Positions 37,400-46,321 of a stretch of DNA of 51,223 nt are shown piece after piece. Origin of the DNA: Methanothermobacter sp. (lineage in GTDB: Archaea > Methanobacteriota > Methanobacteria > Methanobacteriales > Methanothermobacteraceae); contig NZ_JASFYG010000002.1 of NCBI RefSeq assembly GCF_030055435.1, positions 1-51,223 on the forward strand, in the 5' to 3' direction. How positions within the stretch are numbered: position 1 is the first letter of the stretch; each line of letters begins with the position of its first letter. The notes beneath the pieces are model-generated. The model saw nothing but the letters and a program-made list of their open reading frames with translations. It was not told the origin of the DNA and searched no databases. A program made the position numbers and the translations under genes.

Positions 37400-38230
37400 T
37401 CAGAGGAGTGACACGCCGAGGACCAGAAGACCCAGTGCAAAGCAGTAGTAGGCAAAAATATAGAGGTCCCTTTCCCTTATGAGCTTCAACAGGAACTTTA
37501 TTGCAATGTAACCTGATACAGCGGATGCCACGAAACCCGCGATCATACTGGCACCCAGGAGGTCCATACCTGCACTGATATCCTTGACCTGGATGAGTGC
37601 AGCCCCCAGTATGGCGGGTATGGATAGAAGGAAACTGTACCTTGCTGCAAGCTCCCTTTCAAATCCAAGGAAGAGACCTGCAGATATGGTTGCACCGGAA
37701 CGGGATATGCCGGGGGCTATTGCCAGTGCTTGGGCACCCCCTATTATGAGGGAATCCCTGACACCCAGTTTTTCAACAGAAAGTTTTTCCCTTATCCTTG
37801 CGCTGATCCTTTCCGAACCCCACAGGAGAAGACCTGTAACTATGAGAAAAAATCCAACAGCCGCTATGCTGCTGAAGAGGGATTCAAAGAAGTCCTTGAA
37901 TAAGACACCGGCAAGGGCGGCTGGGATGGTACCTATGATAACCATCCAGGCCAGCCTCTTAAATGGGTCCTCTTCCATCCCATTCCTGAAATTGCCTCCA
38001 GGAATGTCTCTAAGACTTGAGATGAATGACCTTATCATGTGGACTATGTCACCCCAGAAGTAGGTGACAACAGCCACCAGGGTTCCCACATGGAGTAGGG
38101 TGTCAAATGCAAGGCTGGATTTAACACCCATCATTTGGGGTAGCAGGACAAGGTGGCCTGAGCTGCTTATTGGTAGGAACTCTGTGAGCCCCTGAACAGT
38201 TCCAATTATTATTGCCTGAAGAACATCCAT
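37400..38230 (-). CDS. uppP: Undecaprenyl-diphosphatase (BacA/UppP family)
   Basis: A 276-residue protein with about eight membrane helices. QGLTEFLPISSSGHLVLL near the N-terminus and APGISRSGATISAGLFLG in the second half are the two catalytic motifs of BacA/UppP. The enzyme removes a phosphate from polyprenyl diphosphate so that the lipid carrier can be reused. In pseudomurein-walled methanogens it probably serves wall precursor or glycan carrier recycling. ATG 38230 is used because AAGTGATTTCC precedes it. The 230 bases downstream hold the repeat cluster. Confidence 0.93.
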   Translation of the reverse strand: MDVLQAIIIGTVQGLTEFLPISSSGHLVLLPQMMGVKSSLAFDTLLHVGTLVAVVTYFWGDIVHMIRSFISSLRDIPGGNFRNGMEEDPFKRLAWMVIIGTIPAALAGVLFKDFFESLFSSIAAVGFFLIVTGLLLWGSERISARIREKLSVEKLGVRDSLIIGGAQALAIAPGISRSGATISAGLFLGFERELAARYSFLLSIPAILGAALIQVKDISAGMDLLGASMIAGFVASAVSGYIAIKFLLKLIRERDLYIFAYYCFALGLLVLGVSLL

Positions 38231-38288
38231 GGAAATCACTTATAACTTTTAACTTATAACTTCCAAGTTTTCACTTATAATTGAAAGT

Positions 38289-39209
38289 TTAGAGGTAGGT
38301 TAACCAGCCGAAGCTGTCCTCTGATTCGGCCCTGATTATCCTGAAGAACTCATTCTGCAGCATCTCTGTCACAGGTCCCCTTCGACCTGAACCTATCTCT
38401 ATACCATCAACGGACCTCACAGGGGTTATCTCTGCGGCTGTACCTGTGAAGAAGATTTCATCTGCAAGGTAAAGCATCTCCCTTGTAATAGGTTCTTCAC
38501 GTACAGGGACACCCTCGGCCCTGGCTATCTTCATCACAGAATCCCTTGTTATCCCCTTAAGGAGGGATGAAGATACAGGTGGGGTCTGAAGTTCACCGTC
38601 GGTTACGATGAATATGTTCTCTCCGCTGCCCTCACTGACATAGCCATGGTAGTCCAGCATTATTGCCTCGTCATAGCCATGTCTAACAGCCTCCATCTTG
38701 GCTAGCTGGGAGTTCAGATAGTTTCCACCGGCCTTTGCAAGGTTTGGCATGGTGTTTGGGGCCATCCTCCGCCAGGTTGAAACACCGACGTCAACACCCA
38801 CCTTAAGGGCCTCTGCCCCCAGGTAGGCCCCCCATTCCCAGGCAGCTATGGCAACCTCGACAGGGCAGTTAACCGGGTTAACGCCCATCTCTCCATATCC
38901 CCTGTAGACAACTGGCCTTATGTAGCACTCATCGAGGCCATTCTCCCTGACGGTCTCAATTATTGCCTGGCATATCTGCTCCTGTGTGTAGGGGATCTCC
39001 ATCCTGTATATCTTTGCAGAATCAAAGAGCCTCTTTACATGTTCCCGCAAACGGAAAATGGCGGATCCTTTTCTGTTCCTGTAGCACCTTATTCCCTCAA
39101 ATACTGAGGATCCATAATGCACAACATGTGAAAGTACATGTATAGTGGCGTCTTCCCAATCGACCATTTCACCATTGAACCATATCTTTCCACTGGCTTC
39201 ACATGACAT
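38289..39209 (-). CDS. ilvE: Branched-chain amino acid aminotransferase
   Basis: A 306-residue fold-type IV aminotransferase. [16 protein letters not shown], the Schiff-base lysine in [12 protein letters not shown] (K159), and [10 protein letters not shown] are visible, with [12 protein letters not shown] near the C-terminus. It transfers amino groups to and from the 2-oxo acids of leucine, isoleucine and valine. The ATG has GAGGTTATTCTC upstream. A minus-strand TATA (TATATAAA, plus 39258-39265) lies about 50 bases before the start. The uppP gene is 58 bases downstream. It is separate from the ilvBNC operon 6 kb away. Confidence 0.95.
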   Translation of the reverse strand: MSCEASGKIWFNGEMVDWEDATIHVLSHVVHYGSSVFEGIRCYRNRKGSAIFRLREHVKRLFDSAKIYRMEIPYTQEQICQAIIETVRENGLDECYIRPVVYRGYGEMGVNPVNCPVEVAIAAWEWGAYLGAEALKVGVDVGVSTWRRMAPNTMPNLAKAGGNYLNSQLAKMEAVRHGYDEAIMLDYHGYVSEGSGENIFIVTDGELQTPPVSSSLLKGITRDSVMKIARAEGVPVREEPITREMLYLADEIFFTGTAAEITPVRSVDGIEIGSGRRGPVTEMLQNEFFRIIRAESEDSFGWLTYL

Positions 39210-39283
39210 GAGAATAACCTCAGAATGATATTACACTACCTTAGTTATACTCCAACGTTTATATATTGCCCCCATAACCGGAA

Positions 39284-39296
39284 AAGTTTATATAGG
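39284..39296 (+). promoter_or_regulatory. tRNA-Val promoter TATA box
   Basis: AAGTTTATATAGG contains TTTATATA at 39287-39294, centred about 29 bases before the first tRNA-Val gene. This is the standard archaeal box A spacing for stable RNA genes. The A-rich segment just upstream (GGAAA) is a reasonable BRE. Confidence 0.7.
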
Positions 39297-39318
39297 GTAA
39301 AATTTTAAAGTCACACTG

Positions 39319-39391
<73 letters not shown>

Positions 39392-39416
39392 TCTGATTAT
39401 TGAAGGATCCTGGTGG

Positions 39417-39488
<72 letters not shown>

Positions 39489-39647
39489 CTGGATTTATTT
39501 CATGAATGCAACAGTTAATTTTTCATGAGTTCTTAATGATCATCAATCAAGACCTACCACTTTTCAGAACATTTATCACCGGTGAAAACATAAACTCAAT
39601 AAAGTGTCGAATTTTTTCTTTTCGATGCTGAACTGAGGGGGGTGAGA

Positions 39648-40274
39648 ATGCACAGATTTTTTGTCCTTGCCCTGCTCTTCATGGCAGTGGGGACTGTGAG
39701 TGCCCAGGAAACAGAGGACAATGTACAGATCGCATCAGATCTTGCAGTGGATGCAGAATACCTTGATCTTGATGAAAACATTATAAACAGTGCCTCTGTT
39801 GGATATGAGATCTTTGAGGGAGTGGCAGTCACAAACAATTTACCATCAACTGCAACTGGAGTGAAGGTAACCATCACAAGAAGCAGCAATTATCCCTTTG
39901 AATACCTTGAACATGAGGTATCCTGGGACAATGGGGTCACATGGATCTACAATGACCCATCATACAATCCTTCAACCAGTGAGTGGACTATAGGGAACCT
40001 GCCAGCCGGTGCAGTCTATAAACTCGTTGTACACCAGAGGGCCATTGCAACTGGAACAGCGCAGTTCACGGCAACCATCTCAAGTAATCTGCCTGATATA
40101 AATGCCACCAATAACCAGGATACGGCAACCATCGACGTCACTGAATCATCTGAAGGGTCTGAACAGGTAACAGGAGCAAAAATGGTTCCCATGCAGGAGA
40201 CAGGCGCATCCGAAGGATTACTCGTGGCAGGGATGTTCATCCTTGGCGCGGGGCTGGTTATCTCAAGAAGATAA
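39648..40274 (+). CDS. Secreted, C-terminally membrane-anchored surface protein
   Basis: A 208-residue protein. Residues 1-19 are a signal peptide (hydrophobic FFVLALLFMAVG ending VSAQ). The middle is a beta-rich domain resembling DUF11/adhesin-like surface repeats (YEIFEGVAVTNNLPSTATGV, then LPDINATNNQDTATIDV). A C-terminal hydrophobic helix followed by SRR anchors it. It is a cell-surface protein of unknown role. ATG 39648 is chosen for GGGGGGTGAGA upstream; a GTG two codons earlier lies within that site. A perfect palindrome TCACCGGTGA at 39576-39585 lies in its upstream region. It stands alone between the tRNA genes and a convergent gene. Confidence 0.8.
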   Translation: MHRFFVLALLFMAVGTVSAQETEDNVQIASDLAVDAEYLDLDENIINSASVGYEIFEGVAVTNNLPSTATGVKVTITRSSNYPFEYLEHEVSWDNGVTWIYNDPSYNPSTSEWTIGNLPAGAVYKLVVHQRAIATGTAQFTATISSNLPDINATNNQDTATIDVTESSEGSEQVTGAKMVPMQETGASEGLLVAGMFILGAGLVISRR

Positions 40275-40281
40275 CCATTTA

Positions 40282-40287
40282 TTTTTT
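40282..40287 (+). terminator. T-tract terminator after surface protein gene
   Basis: Six T residues (context ATTTATTTTTTGG) lie 8 bases after the stop of the surface-protein gene. This is consistent with an archaeal oligo-T terminator; no hairpin. Confidence 0.5.
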
Positions 40288-40347
40288 GGATCAGTCAGCT
40301 AATCTTATTATTCAGTTTCAAGTTGCAGAAGTCGATTATTCAGATGA

Positions 40348-41115
40348 CTAGATCAGTATCAGTATGACAAGGAGGAGAAGTGAACTGAAGAACACTATTG
40401 TCCCCTTTATCATTATGACAGCACCGTCATCCTCAACAAAGTAGGGTATACCATAGGAGAGGGAGGCGGCAATCATTATCTTCACGATGCCTGTGATGCT
40501 TGTACCTAGACCTGCGGTCATCTGCAATATGGTTGCAATCAGGAAGGAAACAGCCACAACAGTTATTATGAGTATGATGGTGTTCTGCAGAAGGCCCCTT
40601 ATAATGGGGGTGAGAGGCTGACGTCTTTCTCTCCTTGATAGATCTCCCCGCTGGGACCCTGTGTGAAATATGGTTGATGGAGGACCATATACTTCAACAT
40701 CCTCCTCGCAGTATTCATCCTCTTCCTCCTCTTCTTCAGGAACTTGAATTTTCTTTGAAAACTCCTCAGCAATTTTTATGAGTCCATTCCTGTCTATCAG
40801 CTTCATGTTTCTCTTGACGGCATAGTTTCTGGCCTGGGATGAGAAATCGGATGTTGTAACGATCACTACCTTGGAGGCCTTCAGGGTCTTTGCAGCCATT
40901 TCCATTTCCTTTAAAACGTCCATGCCAACCTTCCAGTTTTCATCATAGTTTTTACAGGCCACCACAACCCCTATATCCCCGAGGGTGGTGGGGAGAATAC
41001 CATATATGTCCACTATGTGCTGGGAGGTTCTGAAATCCTTGTAAACCTTGAAACCAGAATCCTCCATGACTTTGGCGATGAAATCCACGAGTTTCTGCTT
41101 CTTCAATTCCTCCAC
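40348..41115 (-). CDS. Mrr-like endonuclease-fold protein with three C-terminal membrane helices
   Basis: A 255-residue protein. Residues 1-120 resemble the restriction endonuclease-like (Mrr/PD-(D/E)xK) fold: HIVDIYGILPTTLGDIGVV then VACKNYDENW, with D and CxK in the catalytic positions, and KVVIVTTSDFSSQARNYA. An acidic run of about a dozen residues (PEEEEEEDEYCEED) follows. Three membrane helices lie at about 177-199, 205-225 and 232-254. A membrane-bound nuclease-fold protein could act on incoming or membrane-attached DNA, or be non-catalytic. Start: GTG 41115, or TTG 41106, which has the better-spaced GGAGGGTG. No methylase is nearby, so it is not an ordinary restriction system. Confidence 0.75.
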   Translation of the reverse strand: MEELKKQKLVDFIAKVMEDSGFKVYKDFRTSQHIVDIYGILPTTLGDIGVVVACKNYDENWKVGMDVLKEMEMAAKTLKASKVVIVTTSDFSSQARNYAVKRNMKLIDRNGLIKIAEEFSKKIQVPEEEEEEDEYCEEDVEVYGPPSTIFHTGSQRGDLSRRERRQPLTPIIRGLLQNTIILIITVVAVSFLIATILQMTAGLGTSITGIVKIMIAASLSYGIPYFVEDDGAVIMIKGTIVFFSSLLLLVILILI

Positions 41116-41202
41116 CCTCCGGGGTTAGACTTAATAGAGCTATGTTATAAGATATACTTAAAATTTGATATAAATGCTAGTAAAGGATAGAGATGGTTAC
41201 CA

Positions 41203-41979
41203 ATGAAGATTCTCATAACAAATGACGACGGAGTGAACTCATCAGGGATTTTAGCGGCCAGAAAGGCTGTTGAAAACCTTGGAGAGACGATTGTAGTGGC
41301 TCCAGCCACGCAACAAAGCGGTATAGGCCATGCCCTCACCCTCTTTGAACCCATAAGGGTTAGCGAGGTCACCCTCAGGGACGGTTCAGAGGCCTACGCG
41401 GTTTCAGGGACACCAACGGACGCTGTGATAATAGGGATATTCGAGCTGATGGATGAAAAACCTGACCTTGTAATATCAGGGATAAACATGGGCGAAAACC
41501 TTGGAAAATCTGAACTCACCACATCAGGGACAATAGGTGCCGCAATGGAGGCCGCAGTTCATGGTGTACCCTCCCTTGCAGTTTCACTTCAGGTGAAGAG
41601 AGGGGACATCAAGTTTCATGATGGCCATGTGGACGTGGACTTTTCACTGGCATCTGAGCTGACAGAACGGGTTGCATCCATGATACTCAGGAAGGGTCTC
41701 CCTGCTGGTGTTGATTTCCTCAACCTTAACATACCATCACACCCAGCTGGAGATGATATACGTATAACAAGACTTGGGGACAGGATGTACAATGTCCACA
41801 TTAAGAAGAGGCTGGATCCAAGGGGGAGGCCCTACTACTGGATTGATGGTGATCCTGCCGGGATGGACGCCCATGGAACAGATGTTCATACCCTTAAGGC
41901 TGAAAACATCGCAACCCTTACACCGCTATCCCTTGACTGCACAGCACCACTTGACTCAATGAGGGGATGGTTTGATTAG
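41203..41979 (+). CDS. surE: SurE 5'/3'-nucleotidase
   Basis: A 258-residue SurE-family phosphatase. LITNDDGVNSSG (D8, D9), VVAPATQQSGIGHALT, SGTPTDAV and VISGINMGENLG (metal-binding Asn) are all present. The enzyme dephosphorylates nucleoside monophosphates. The ATG has GATGGTTACC upstream. It stands alone, divergent from the Mrr-like gene. The following 175 bases contain only AT-rich sequence and an inverted repeat (TTTCTT/AAGAAA, 42103-42116). Confidence 0.95.
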   Translation: MKILITNDDGVNSSGILAARKAVENLGETIVVAPATQQSGIGHALTLFEPIRVSEVTLRDGSEAYAVSGTPTDAVIIGIFELMDEKPDLVISGINMGENLGKSELTTSGTIGAAMEAAVHGVPSLAVSLQVKRGDIKFHDGHVDVDFSLASELTERVASMILRKGLPAGVDFLNLNIPSHPAGDDIRITRLGDRMYNVHIKKRLDPRGRPYYWIDGDPAGMDAHGTDVHTLKAENIATLTPLSLDCTAPLDSMRGWFD

Positions 41980-42154
41980 GGTGGGATCTTCGATAACTCC
42001 TTGACCACATCCACACTTCTCTAAATATTTTCTTTAGGCGGGTTTAGGAATTACTTTGGTTTCCATGGATCTGGTGGAGATTTGGGTGTAAATTCGGAAA
42101 AATTTCTTTTAAGAAAAGGCCCAATTTTACAATAAAAAACTGGAGAGTTTTAAA

Positions 42155-42472
42155 ATGGAATACACTATCTTTAATGCCACCTTTCCATTAATAGGACTTT
42201 ATATATTAACATATACGCTTTACAGGAATGGCAGGATACGAAGAAGTTTTCATGTGAACCTCTGGAACCTGATCATACTCATTGCCTTCTTGATATCAGG
42301 AATTGGGGGTTTCGTCCTTCTTCTCCTACTGGAGAGCGGTATAAGGTTTTCCCTGAACTCACAGCTTCTCTACTGGCATGTGGAGGCGGGCCTGGCCCTC
42401 GTGCTTGTAACGGTTTTTCACTTCCACTACTACAGAGGCAGCTTAAACAGAATCCTGGGGGTTGGTAAATGA
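42155..42472 (+). CDS. Small three-helix membrane protein, possible heme-binding type
   Basis: A 105-residue protein with three membrane helices (about 6-22, 37-60 and 75-92). Histidines at helix ends (SFHVNLWN, YWHVEAGL, FHFHYY) resemble small membrane b-type cytochrome-like proteins (DUF4405-like), but this is only a pattern match. It is clearly homologous to the C-terminal part of the next gene: RNGRIRRSFHVNLWNLI here, RSGYIRRSVYRRLWNML there, and YWH-E-A in both. The next gene's ATG overlaps its stop by 4 bases (ATGA). The start is preceded by TGGAGAG. Confidence 0.75.
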   Translation: MEYTIFNATFPLIGLYILTYTLYRNGRIRRSFHVNLWNLIILIAFLISGIGGFVLLLLLESGIRFSLNSQLLYWHVEAGLALVLVTVFHFHYYRGSLNRILGVGK

Positions 42473-43173
42473 ACCTGAAGAAAGGATTTAAGTTTCTGAC
42501 TGGAATTTTACCATTCGCAGCCGCAATATCCACTTCCGGCATTTCATGCGCCGCTTCATGCCCCTATGGTCTTGTGAACGACCCCTACCCCGGGCAGTGT
42601 CCGCGGTTCACGGACCTCAACGGTGACGGCATATGTGACCTCTCACAGACAGCAGCCACAACCGATTACGCAGCATCTGACGGGGAATCTTCTTCATCTG
42701 ACCAGAAGGATTCTTTATCCAGTGGTAGCGATGATTACGGTCTAGGAGAAACTTCTGAAATTAGCAGGACGCAGAATCAGACCCCTGAACATAACGTGAG
42801 TGGAGATGTTTCAGACGGTAGCGGTGAGTTCAGCGGCCATGAAACAGATTACCATTTAATACCTGTGAGCCTCATTATAGTGGGTGCGTACCTTCTAACG
42901 CTTTACCTCATGCGCAGTGGCTACATAAGGCGTTCAGTGTACAGAAGGCTGTGGAACATGTTGCTGACTGTGGGGTATGCCGGGACAGGAATTACAGGCA
43001 TACTTCTCCTCATATTCATACGCCTTGGTATAAAAACTGCTATGAATCCATCTGTAACCTACTGGCATGCTGAACTGGCAATTCTGATGGTTATAGGTAC
43101 CCTGATACATGCCCACATCTACTGGAAGCCCTTAAGGGGCATGTTCAGACAGCTGGTGAGGGGTGCATCCTGA
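42469..43173 (+). CDS. Exported membrane protein with Cys/EF-hand-like motif and three-helix tail
   Basis: A 234-residue protein. A signal-like N-terminus (KKGFKFLTGILPFAAAIS) leads to SCPYGLVNDPYPGQCPRF and DLNGDGICDLS. The latter combines cysteines with an EF-hand-like D-N-D-G-D loop and could bind calcium. A Ser/Asp/Glu-rich linker of about 75 residues follows. The last 100 residues hold three membrane helices homologous to the preceding gene, including YWHAELAI and LIHAHIYW histidines. The pair likely form a membrane complex of unknown redox or sensory function. It overlaps the preceding gene by 4 bases. Confidence 0.75.
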   Translation: MNLKKGFKFLTGILPFAAAISTSGISCAASCPYGLVNDPYPGQCPRFTDLNGDGICDLSQTAATTDYAASDGESSSSDQKDSLSSGSDDYGLGETSEISRTQNQTPEHNVSGDVSDGSGEFSGHETDYHLIPVSLIIVGAYLLTLYLMRSGYIRRSVYRRLWNMLLTVGYAGTGITGILLLIFIRLGIKTAMNPSVTYWHAELAILMVIGTLIHAHIYWKPLRGMFRQLVRGAS

Positions 43174-43340
43174 TGGTGAAGCAAATCACCACTGCAGAGT
43201 CCTAATGGGCTTCAGAATTCCCACCCCAACCTTTAAATTTAGGCATCATGTGTGGACTCTCAGGTATTCAAAGGTAAAACTGGATGGGTCAGTGCCAAAA
43301 AATTATCAGTGTTTACCCCCATAGGTATAAGAGTGGTTCC

Positions 43341-43628
43341 ATGAAGAGGCTCCTGTGGTGGCTTATTGCAGCGACACGTGGGGGAGTGAACCGTGCAAGG
43401 ATAATCCGGATGTTACATGAGAGGCCATACAATACCAACCAGCTGGCAGAGGTGCTTAAACTGGATTATAAGACTGTTCAGCATCACTTAAGGGTTCTTG
43501 AGAAGAATAAAATCATAGTATCGTCGGGTGAGAGGTACGGGAGGATGTACTTTCTTTCAGATACAATGGAGGAGAATTACGAGTTATTTGAGGATATACT
43601 GGATAGGATGCAGGGGGTTGATTTATGA
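43341..43628 (+). CDS. ArsR-like winged-helix transcription regulator
   Basis: A 95-residue winged-helix protein beginning MKRLLWWLIAATRGG, the usual start of a methanogen ArsR-like family. NTNQLAEVLKLDYKTVQHHL is the recognition helix region, followed by VLEKNKIIVSSGERYGRMYF (the wing). ATG 43341 is chosen on family grounds with GGTTCC before it; an upstream ATG at 43284 with AAAGGTAAAACTGG would add 19 residues. The stop overlaps by 4 bases the ATG of the following membrane protein, so the two are co-translated. Confidence 0.82.
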   Translation: MKRLLWWLIAATRGGVNRARIIRMLHERPYNTNQLAEVLKLDYKTVQHHLRVLEKNKIIVSSGERYGRMYFLSDTMEENYELFEDILDRMQGVDL

Positions 43629-43942
43629 GGGGGGCCCCTGGACATAATTTCATGGTAGATCCCGGGCTCACATTCCTGGCGATTGTTGTGGGGATTCTGA
43701 ATATGTTCGTCCTCCTTATCCTTCTTGGGGTCTATGTTTCAAGCTACAGGAAGATCCGGTCCAGTTTTACACTTGGACTTATAGGGTTTTCCATGTTGCT
43801 GCTCCTGCAGAACATTATATTCATCATATTCATGCTGATACGGGAGGGTTTCAGGGGACATGGAGTGGGATTTTCTGTTCTCAGTGTTAACCTCTGTCAG
43901 CTTGGCGCGCTTCTGGTTCTACTCAGGATAACCTGGGAGTAG
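43625..43942 (+). CDS. Three-helix membrane protein paired with ArsR-like regulator
   Basis: A 105-residue hydrophobic protein with three membrane helices (about 14-36, 46-68 and 82-101), linked by SSYRKIRSSFTLGL. It matches small membrane proteins often found beside ArsR-like regulators in archaea. The co-translation overlap (ATGA) with the regulator suggests a regulator-membrane partner pair that senses an unknown signal and may control the preceding membrane genes. No enzymatic motif is visible. Confidence 0.72.
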   Translation: MRGAPGHNFMVDPGLTFLAIVVGILNMFVLLILLGVYVSSYRKIRSSFTLGLIGFSMLLLLQNIIFIIFMLIREGFRGHGVGFSVLSVNLCQLGALLVLLRITWE

Positions 43943-44029
43943 CCCTGCAGTTTAACTGAAGGATGGAGGATATGTGAAGTATATATAGGCGAATCATTAT
44001 AGCATTACTAAATCTTTAAGGGGATTCTG

Positions 44030-44236
44030 ATGAAAGGCGATGATAAAGAGTTCAGGGTTAACAAGCAGTTCCTGAAGTTTAAAAACAGGAATGTTCTTCT
44101 AACACTCAAAAACAATGAAGAGGCAAGAGGGAAACTCATATCAATAGATAATTACCTCAACACAGTACTTCAGACTGAAAAGGGTATCAGGTTCATTAAG
44201 GGAACCAAGATAGCGTTCATTGCAATGGATAGTTAG
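44030..44236 (+). CDS. LSm (Sm-like) RNA-binding protein
   Basis: A 68-residue protein with the Sm fold: VLLTLKNNEEARGKLISIDN (Sm1, with the conserved GxL) and GIRFIKGTKIAFIAMD (Sm2). N at NYLN lies at the RNA-contact position. It is shorter at the C-terminus than typical archaeal SmAP1, and probably the second LSm paralogue of this lineage. It likely forms a ring that binds U-rich RNA. The ATG is preceded by TAAGGGGATTCTG. Its last 4 bases overlap the convergent mmp12. Confidence 0.85.
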   Translation: MKGDDKEFRVNKQFLKFKNRNVLLTLKNNEEARGKLISIDNYLNTVLQTEKGIRFIKGTKIAFIAMDS

Positions 44237-45225
44237 ATATCAACCTCTATTCCCAGAATCTCTCTTTTACCCCCATGTATATCACGCGCTATCTGGGCAC
44301 TCCCCATGGAACCGGAGGTTGCATCCAGCCTCTTTACAGGGGCCAGTTCATCCACCATATCAGCAAGTTTTCCGTGGAAATCGTAGGGTTCCCTCATGGC
44401 ACCCATGGATCCGGTGAGAACGATCCCATCAACACGCTCTGAGATGCCTGCAAGCCCCCATATCTCCATGGCTATGGTCATTATCATGGTCTCAAGTGCA
44501 AGGGCCGCTTCCCTCCTTCCCTCAAGGTACATATCAAGGAGTTCATCCCTTGCACGGGATACCCTCGTATCTATGCCGGCTATCTTAACAGCCCCTGCAT
44601 GTGAAAAACACTCGTTGGCAGTTTTTTCACCATCATCTATTTTCCTGAGCATTTCAAGGTCAAGGGGTCCATGTATGACTCCCATGGCACCTATACAGGC
44701 ATCCATAGCACCTCTTATCTTCCCGTCCTGTATGAGCATGGTTACCGTATTGGAGCTTATATCGGAAACTATCATGTTCTCCCAGCCGGTCTCGAGGTAT
44801 GCATTGTAGCATATGCTCACCTTCTCTGGACTTGCATGGTGGGAGTAGGCTGCCCGGAACCTCTCATCAAGACAGGGGGTGTTGCGGTGAAGGCCAGGTA
44901 TCAGTACAGTGGGTATTCCAGAGGACTCTATTTCACTGTAAACGGCTGTCCCACCACCTGTAACCTTACCGGCCCCTCCAATAGAGATGATACCCCTGTT
45001 CTTAACCTGATCAATGGGCTTTATCCTCTTTATACCGTCACCCATTGCATAGGTTATTGCCATGAGTTCTATCTCTTCAGCGGACACCCTTCCTTCAAGC
45101 TCCTCAAGGGCGGAAACCCTCCCAGCGGAGAGTTCCTCCCTCCCTATCTTGAAGTGTTCGACCTCATCCCCAAGGATTGTGAAGGACACACCTGTTGTCC
45201 CATGGTCCATACCCACAAATACCAA
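44233..45225 (-). CDS. Methanogenesis marker protein 12 (Mmp12), ASKHA fold
   Basis: A 330-residue protein with the actin/hexokinase ATP-binding fold. VFVGMDHGTTGVSFTIL is the phosphate-1 loop, MIVSDISSNTVTMLIQDG is phosphate-2, and VLTGSMGAMREP the adenosine segment. It matches methanogenesis marker 12, a conserved methanogen family of unknown reaction. The start is TTG at 45225 because AAAGGTGATTGGC precedes it; a GTG three codons earlier lies inside that site. Its end overlaps the LSm gene convergently. ilvC lies 38 bases away, pointing the same direction from the right. Confidence 0.82.
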   Translation of the reverse strand: MVFVGMDHGTTGVSFTILGDEVEHFKIGREELSAGRVSALEELEGRVSAEEIELMAITYAMGDGIKRIKPIDQVKNRGIISIGGAGKVTGGGTAVYSEIESSGIPTVLIPGLHRNTPCLDERFRAAYSHHASPEKVSICYNAYLETGWENMIVSDISSNTVTMLIQDGKIRGAMDACIGAMGVIHGPLDLEMLRKIDDGEKTANECFSHAGAVKIAGIDTRVSRARDELLDMYLEGRREAALALETMIMTIAMEIWGLAGISERVDGIVLTGSMGAMREPYDFHGKLADMVDELAPVKRLDATSGSMGSAQIARDIHGGKREILGIEVDI

Positions 45226-45272
45226 GCCAATCACCTTTTAAAAAATATAAGATCTTTTATCCGATAGAGGAG

Positions 45273-46259
45273 TTATTTTTCAAGGCCGCAGAGTTTCCTG
45301 AGCTTTGAACCCACCTTCTCTATCTTCAGCTCGCCCTCAAGGGCCCTCATCCTTTTGAGCATCGGGGCACCGGCCCTGTTTTCAAGGGCCCACTCCTTGG
45401 CGAATTTACCGTTCTGAATCTCCTCCAGTATTTTCCTCATTTCCTTCTCTGTTTCATCTGTTATAATCCTCTTCCTCCTTGTAAGGCCCCCGAATTCGGC
45501 CGTGTTACTCACATTGTGCCACATGCCCTGGAATCCCCTCTCGTAGATGAGGTCCACTATCAGTTTGAGTTCATGGCATGTCTCAAAGTAGGCGATCTCT
45601 GGCTGATATCCGGCATTCACAAGGGTTCTGAATGCGGTGTTTATGAGTTCTGTTACACCACCACAGAGCACGGCCTGTTCACCGAAGAGGTCGGTCTCTG
45701 TTTCCTCCTTGAAGGTGGTCTCAAGGACACCTGCACGTGCAAGTCCGCATGCTTTTGCCATGGCAAGGGCCTGTTCAAGGGCGTCGCCGGTTGCATCCAC
45801 CTCAACAGCTACGAGACCAGGTATGCCGAAACCCTCAAGGTAGGTTCTCCTCACCATTGCACCGGGACCCTTGGGGGCCACCATGGTGACGTTTACCCCC
45901 TCGGGGGCCCTTATGTAGCCGTAGTGTATGTTGTAGCCATGTGAGAAGGATATGGTGTTGCCCTCCCTGAGATAGGGTTTTATGGACTGCTCGAATACTG
46001 TCTCCTGTATCTCGTCGGGTATGAGTATGTGTACGATGTCGGCCTCCCTTGAGGCGTCCTCAATTGTCATGACGTTCATACCATCATCATGGGCCTTCTT
46101 CCAGGAGGCTCCACCCCTTCTGAGTCCAACTATAACATCAAGTCCGCTGTCGGCCATGTTCCTGGCCTGGGCTTCTCCCTGACTGCCGTAACCTATGACG
46201 GCTATCTTTTTATCTGCCAGTATCTCCATGTCAATGTCATTTTCATAGTAGATCTTCAT
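45273..46259 (-). CDS. ilvC: Ketol-acid reductoisomerase
   Basis: A 328-residue class I enzyme. The NAD(P)-binding motif is [13 protein letters not shown] (about 22-34). Catalytic-domain segments include [33 protein letters not shown] and [12 protein letters not shown]. It converts acetolactate/acetohydroxybutyrate to the dihydroxy acids of valine and isoleucine synthesis. The ATG has GGAGGTTTTTC upstream. It is the third gene of an ilvB-ilvN-ilvC operon, 62 bases after ilvN. Confidence 0.97.
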   Translation of the reverse strand: MKIYYENDIDMEILADKKIAVIGYGSQGEAQARNMADSGLDVIVGLRRGGASWKKAHDDGMNVMTIEDASREADIVHILIPDEIQETVFEQSIKPYLREGNTISFSHGYNIHYGYIRAPEGVNVTMVAPKGPGAMVRRTYLEGFGIPGLVAVEVDATGDALEQALAMAKACGLARAGVLETTFKEETETDLFGEQAVLCGGVTELINTAFRTLVNAGYQPEIAYFETCHELKLIVDLIYERGFQGMWHNVSNTAEFGGLTRRKRIITDETEKEMRKILEEIQNGKFAKEWALENRAGAPMLKRMRALEGELKIEKVGSKLRKLCGLEK

Positions 46260-46321
46260 GAAAAACCTCCTTATCTCTAATTAAAAGGGTCATTAAAAAT
46301 AAAATTTGTGTTCATCTGGAT

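Noticed and set aside
40348-41115. Complete restriction-modification system
   Set aside because: The nuclease-fold protein has membrane helices and no methylase or specificity gene nearby.
43181-43206. Tiny ORF starting ATGGTGAAGC after the exported membrane protein
   Set aside because: Ten codons with no hydrophobic or motif character; too short to support.
44671-45267. 198-codon plus-strand ORF inside mmp12
   Set aside because: Antisense to a conserved ASKHA protein and lacking any translation signal.
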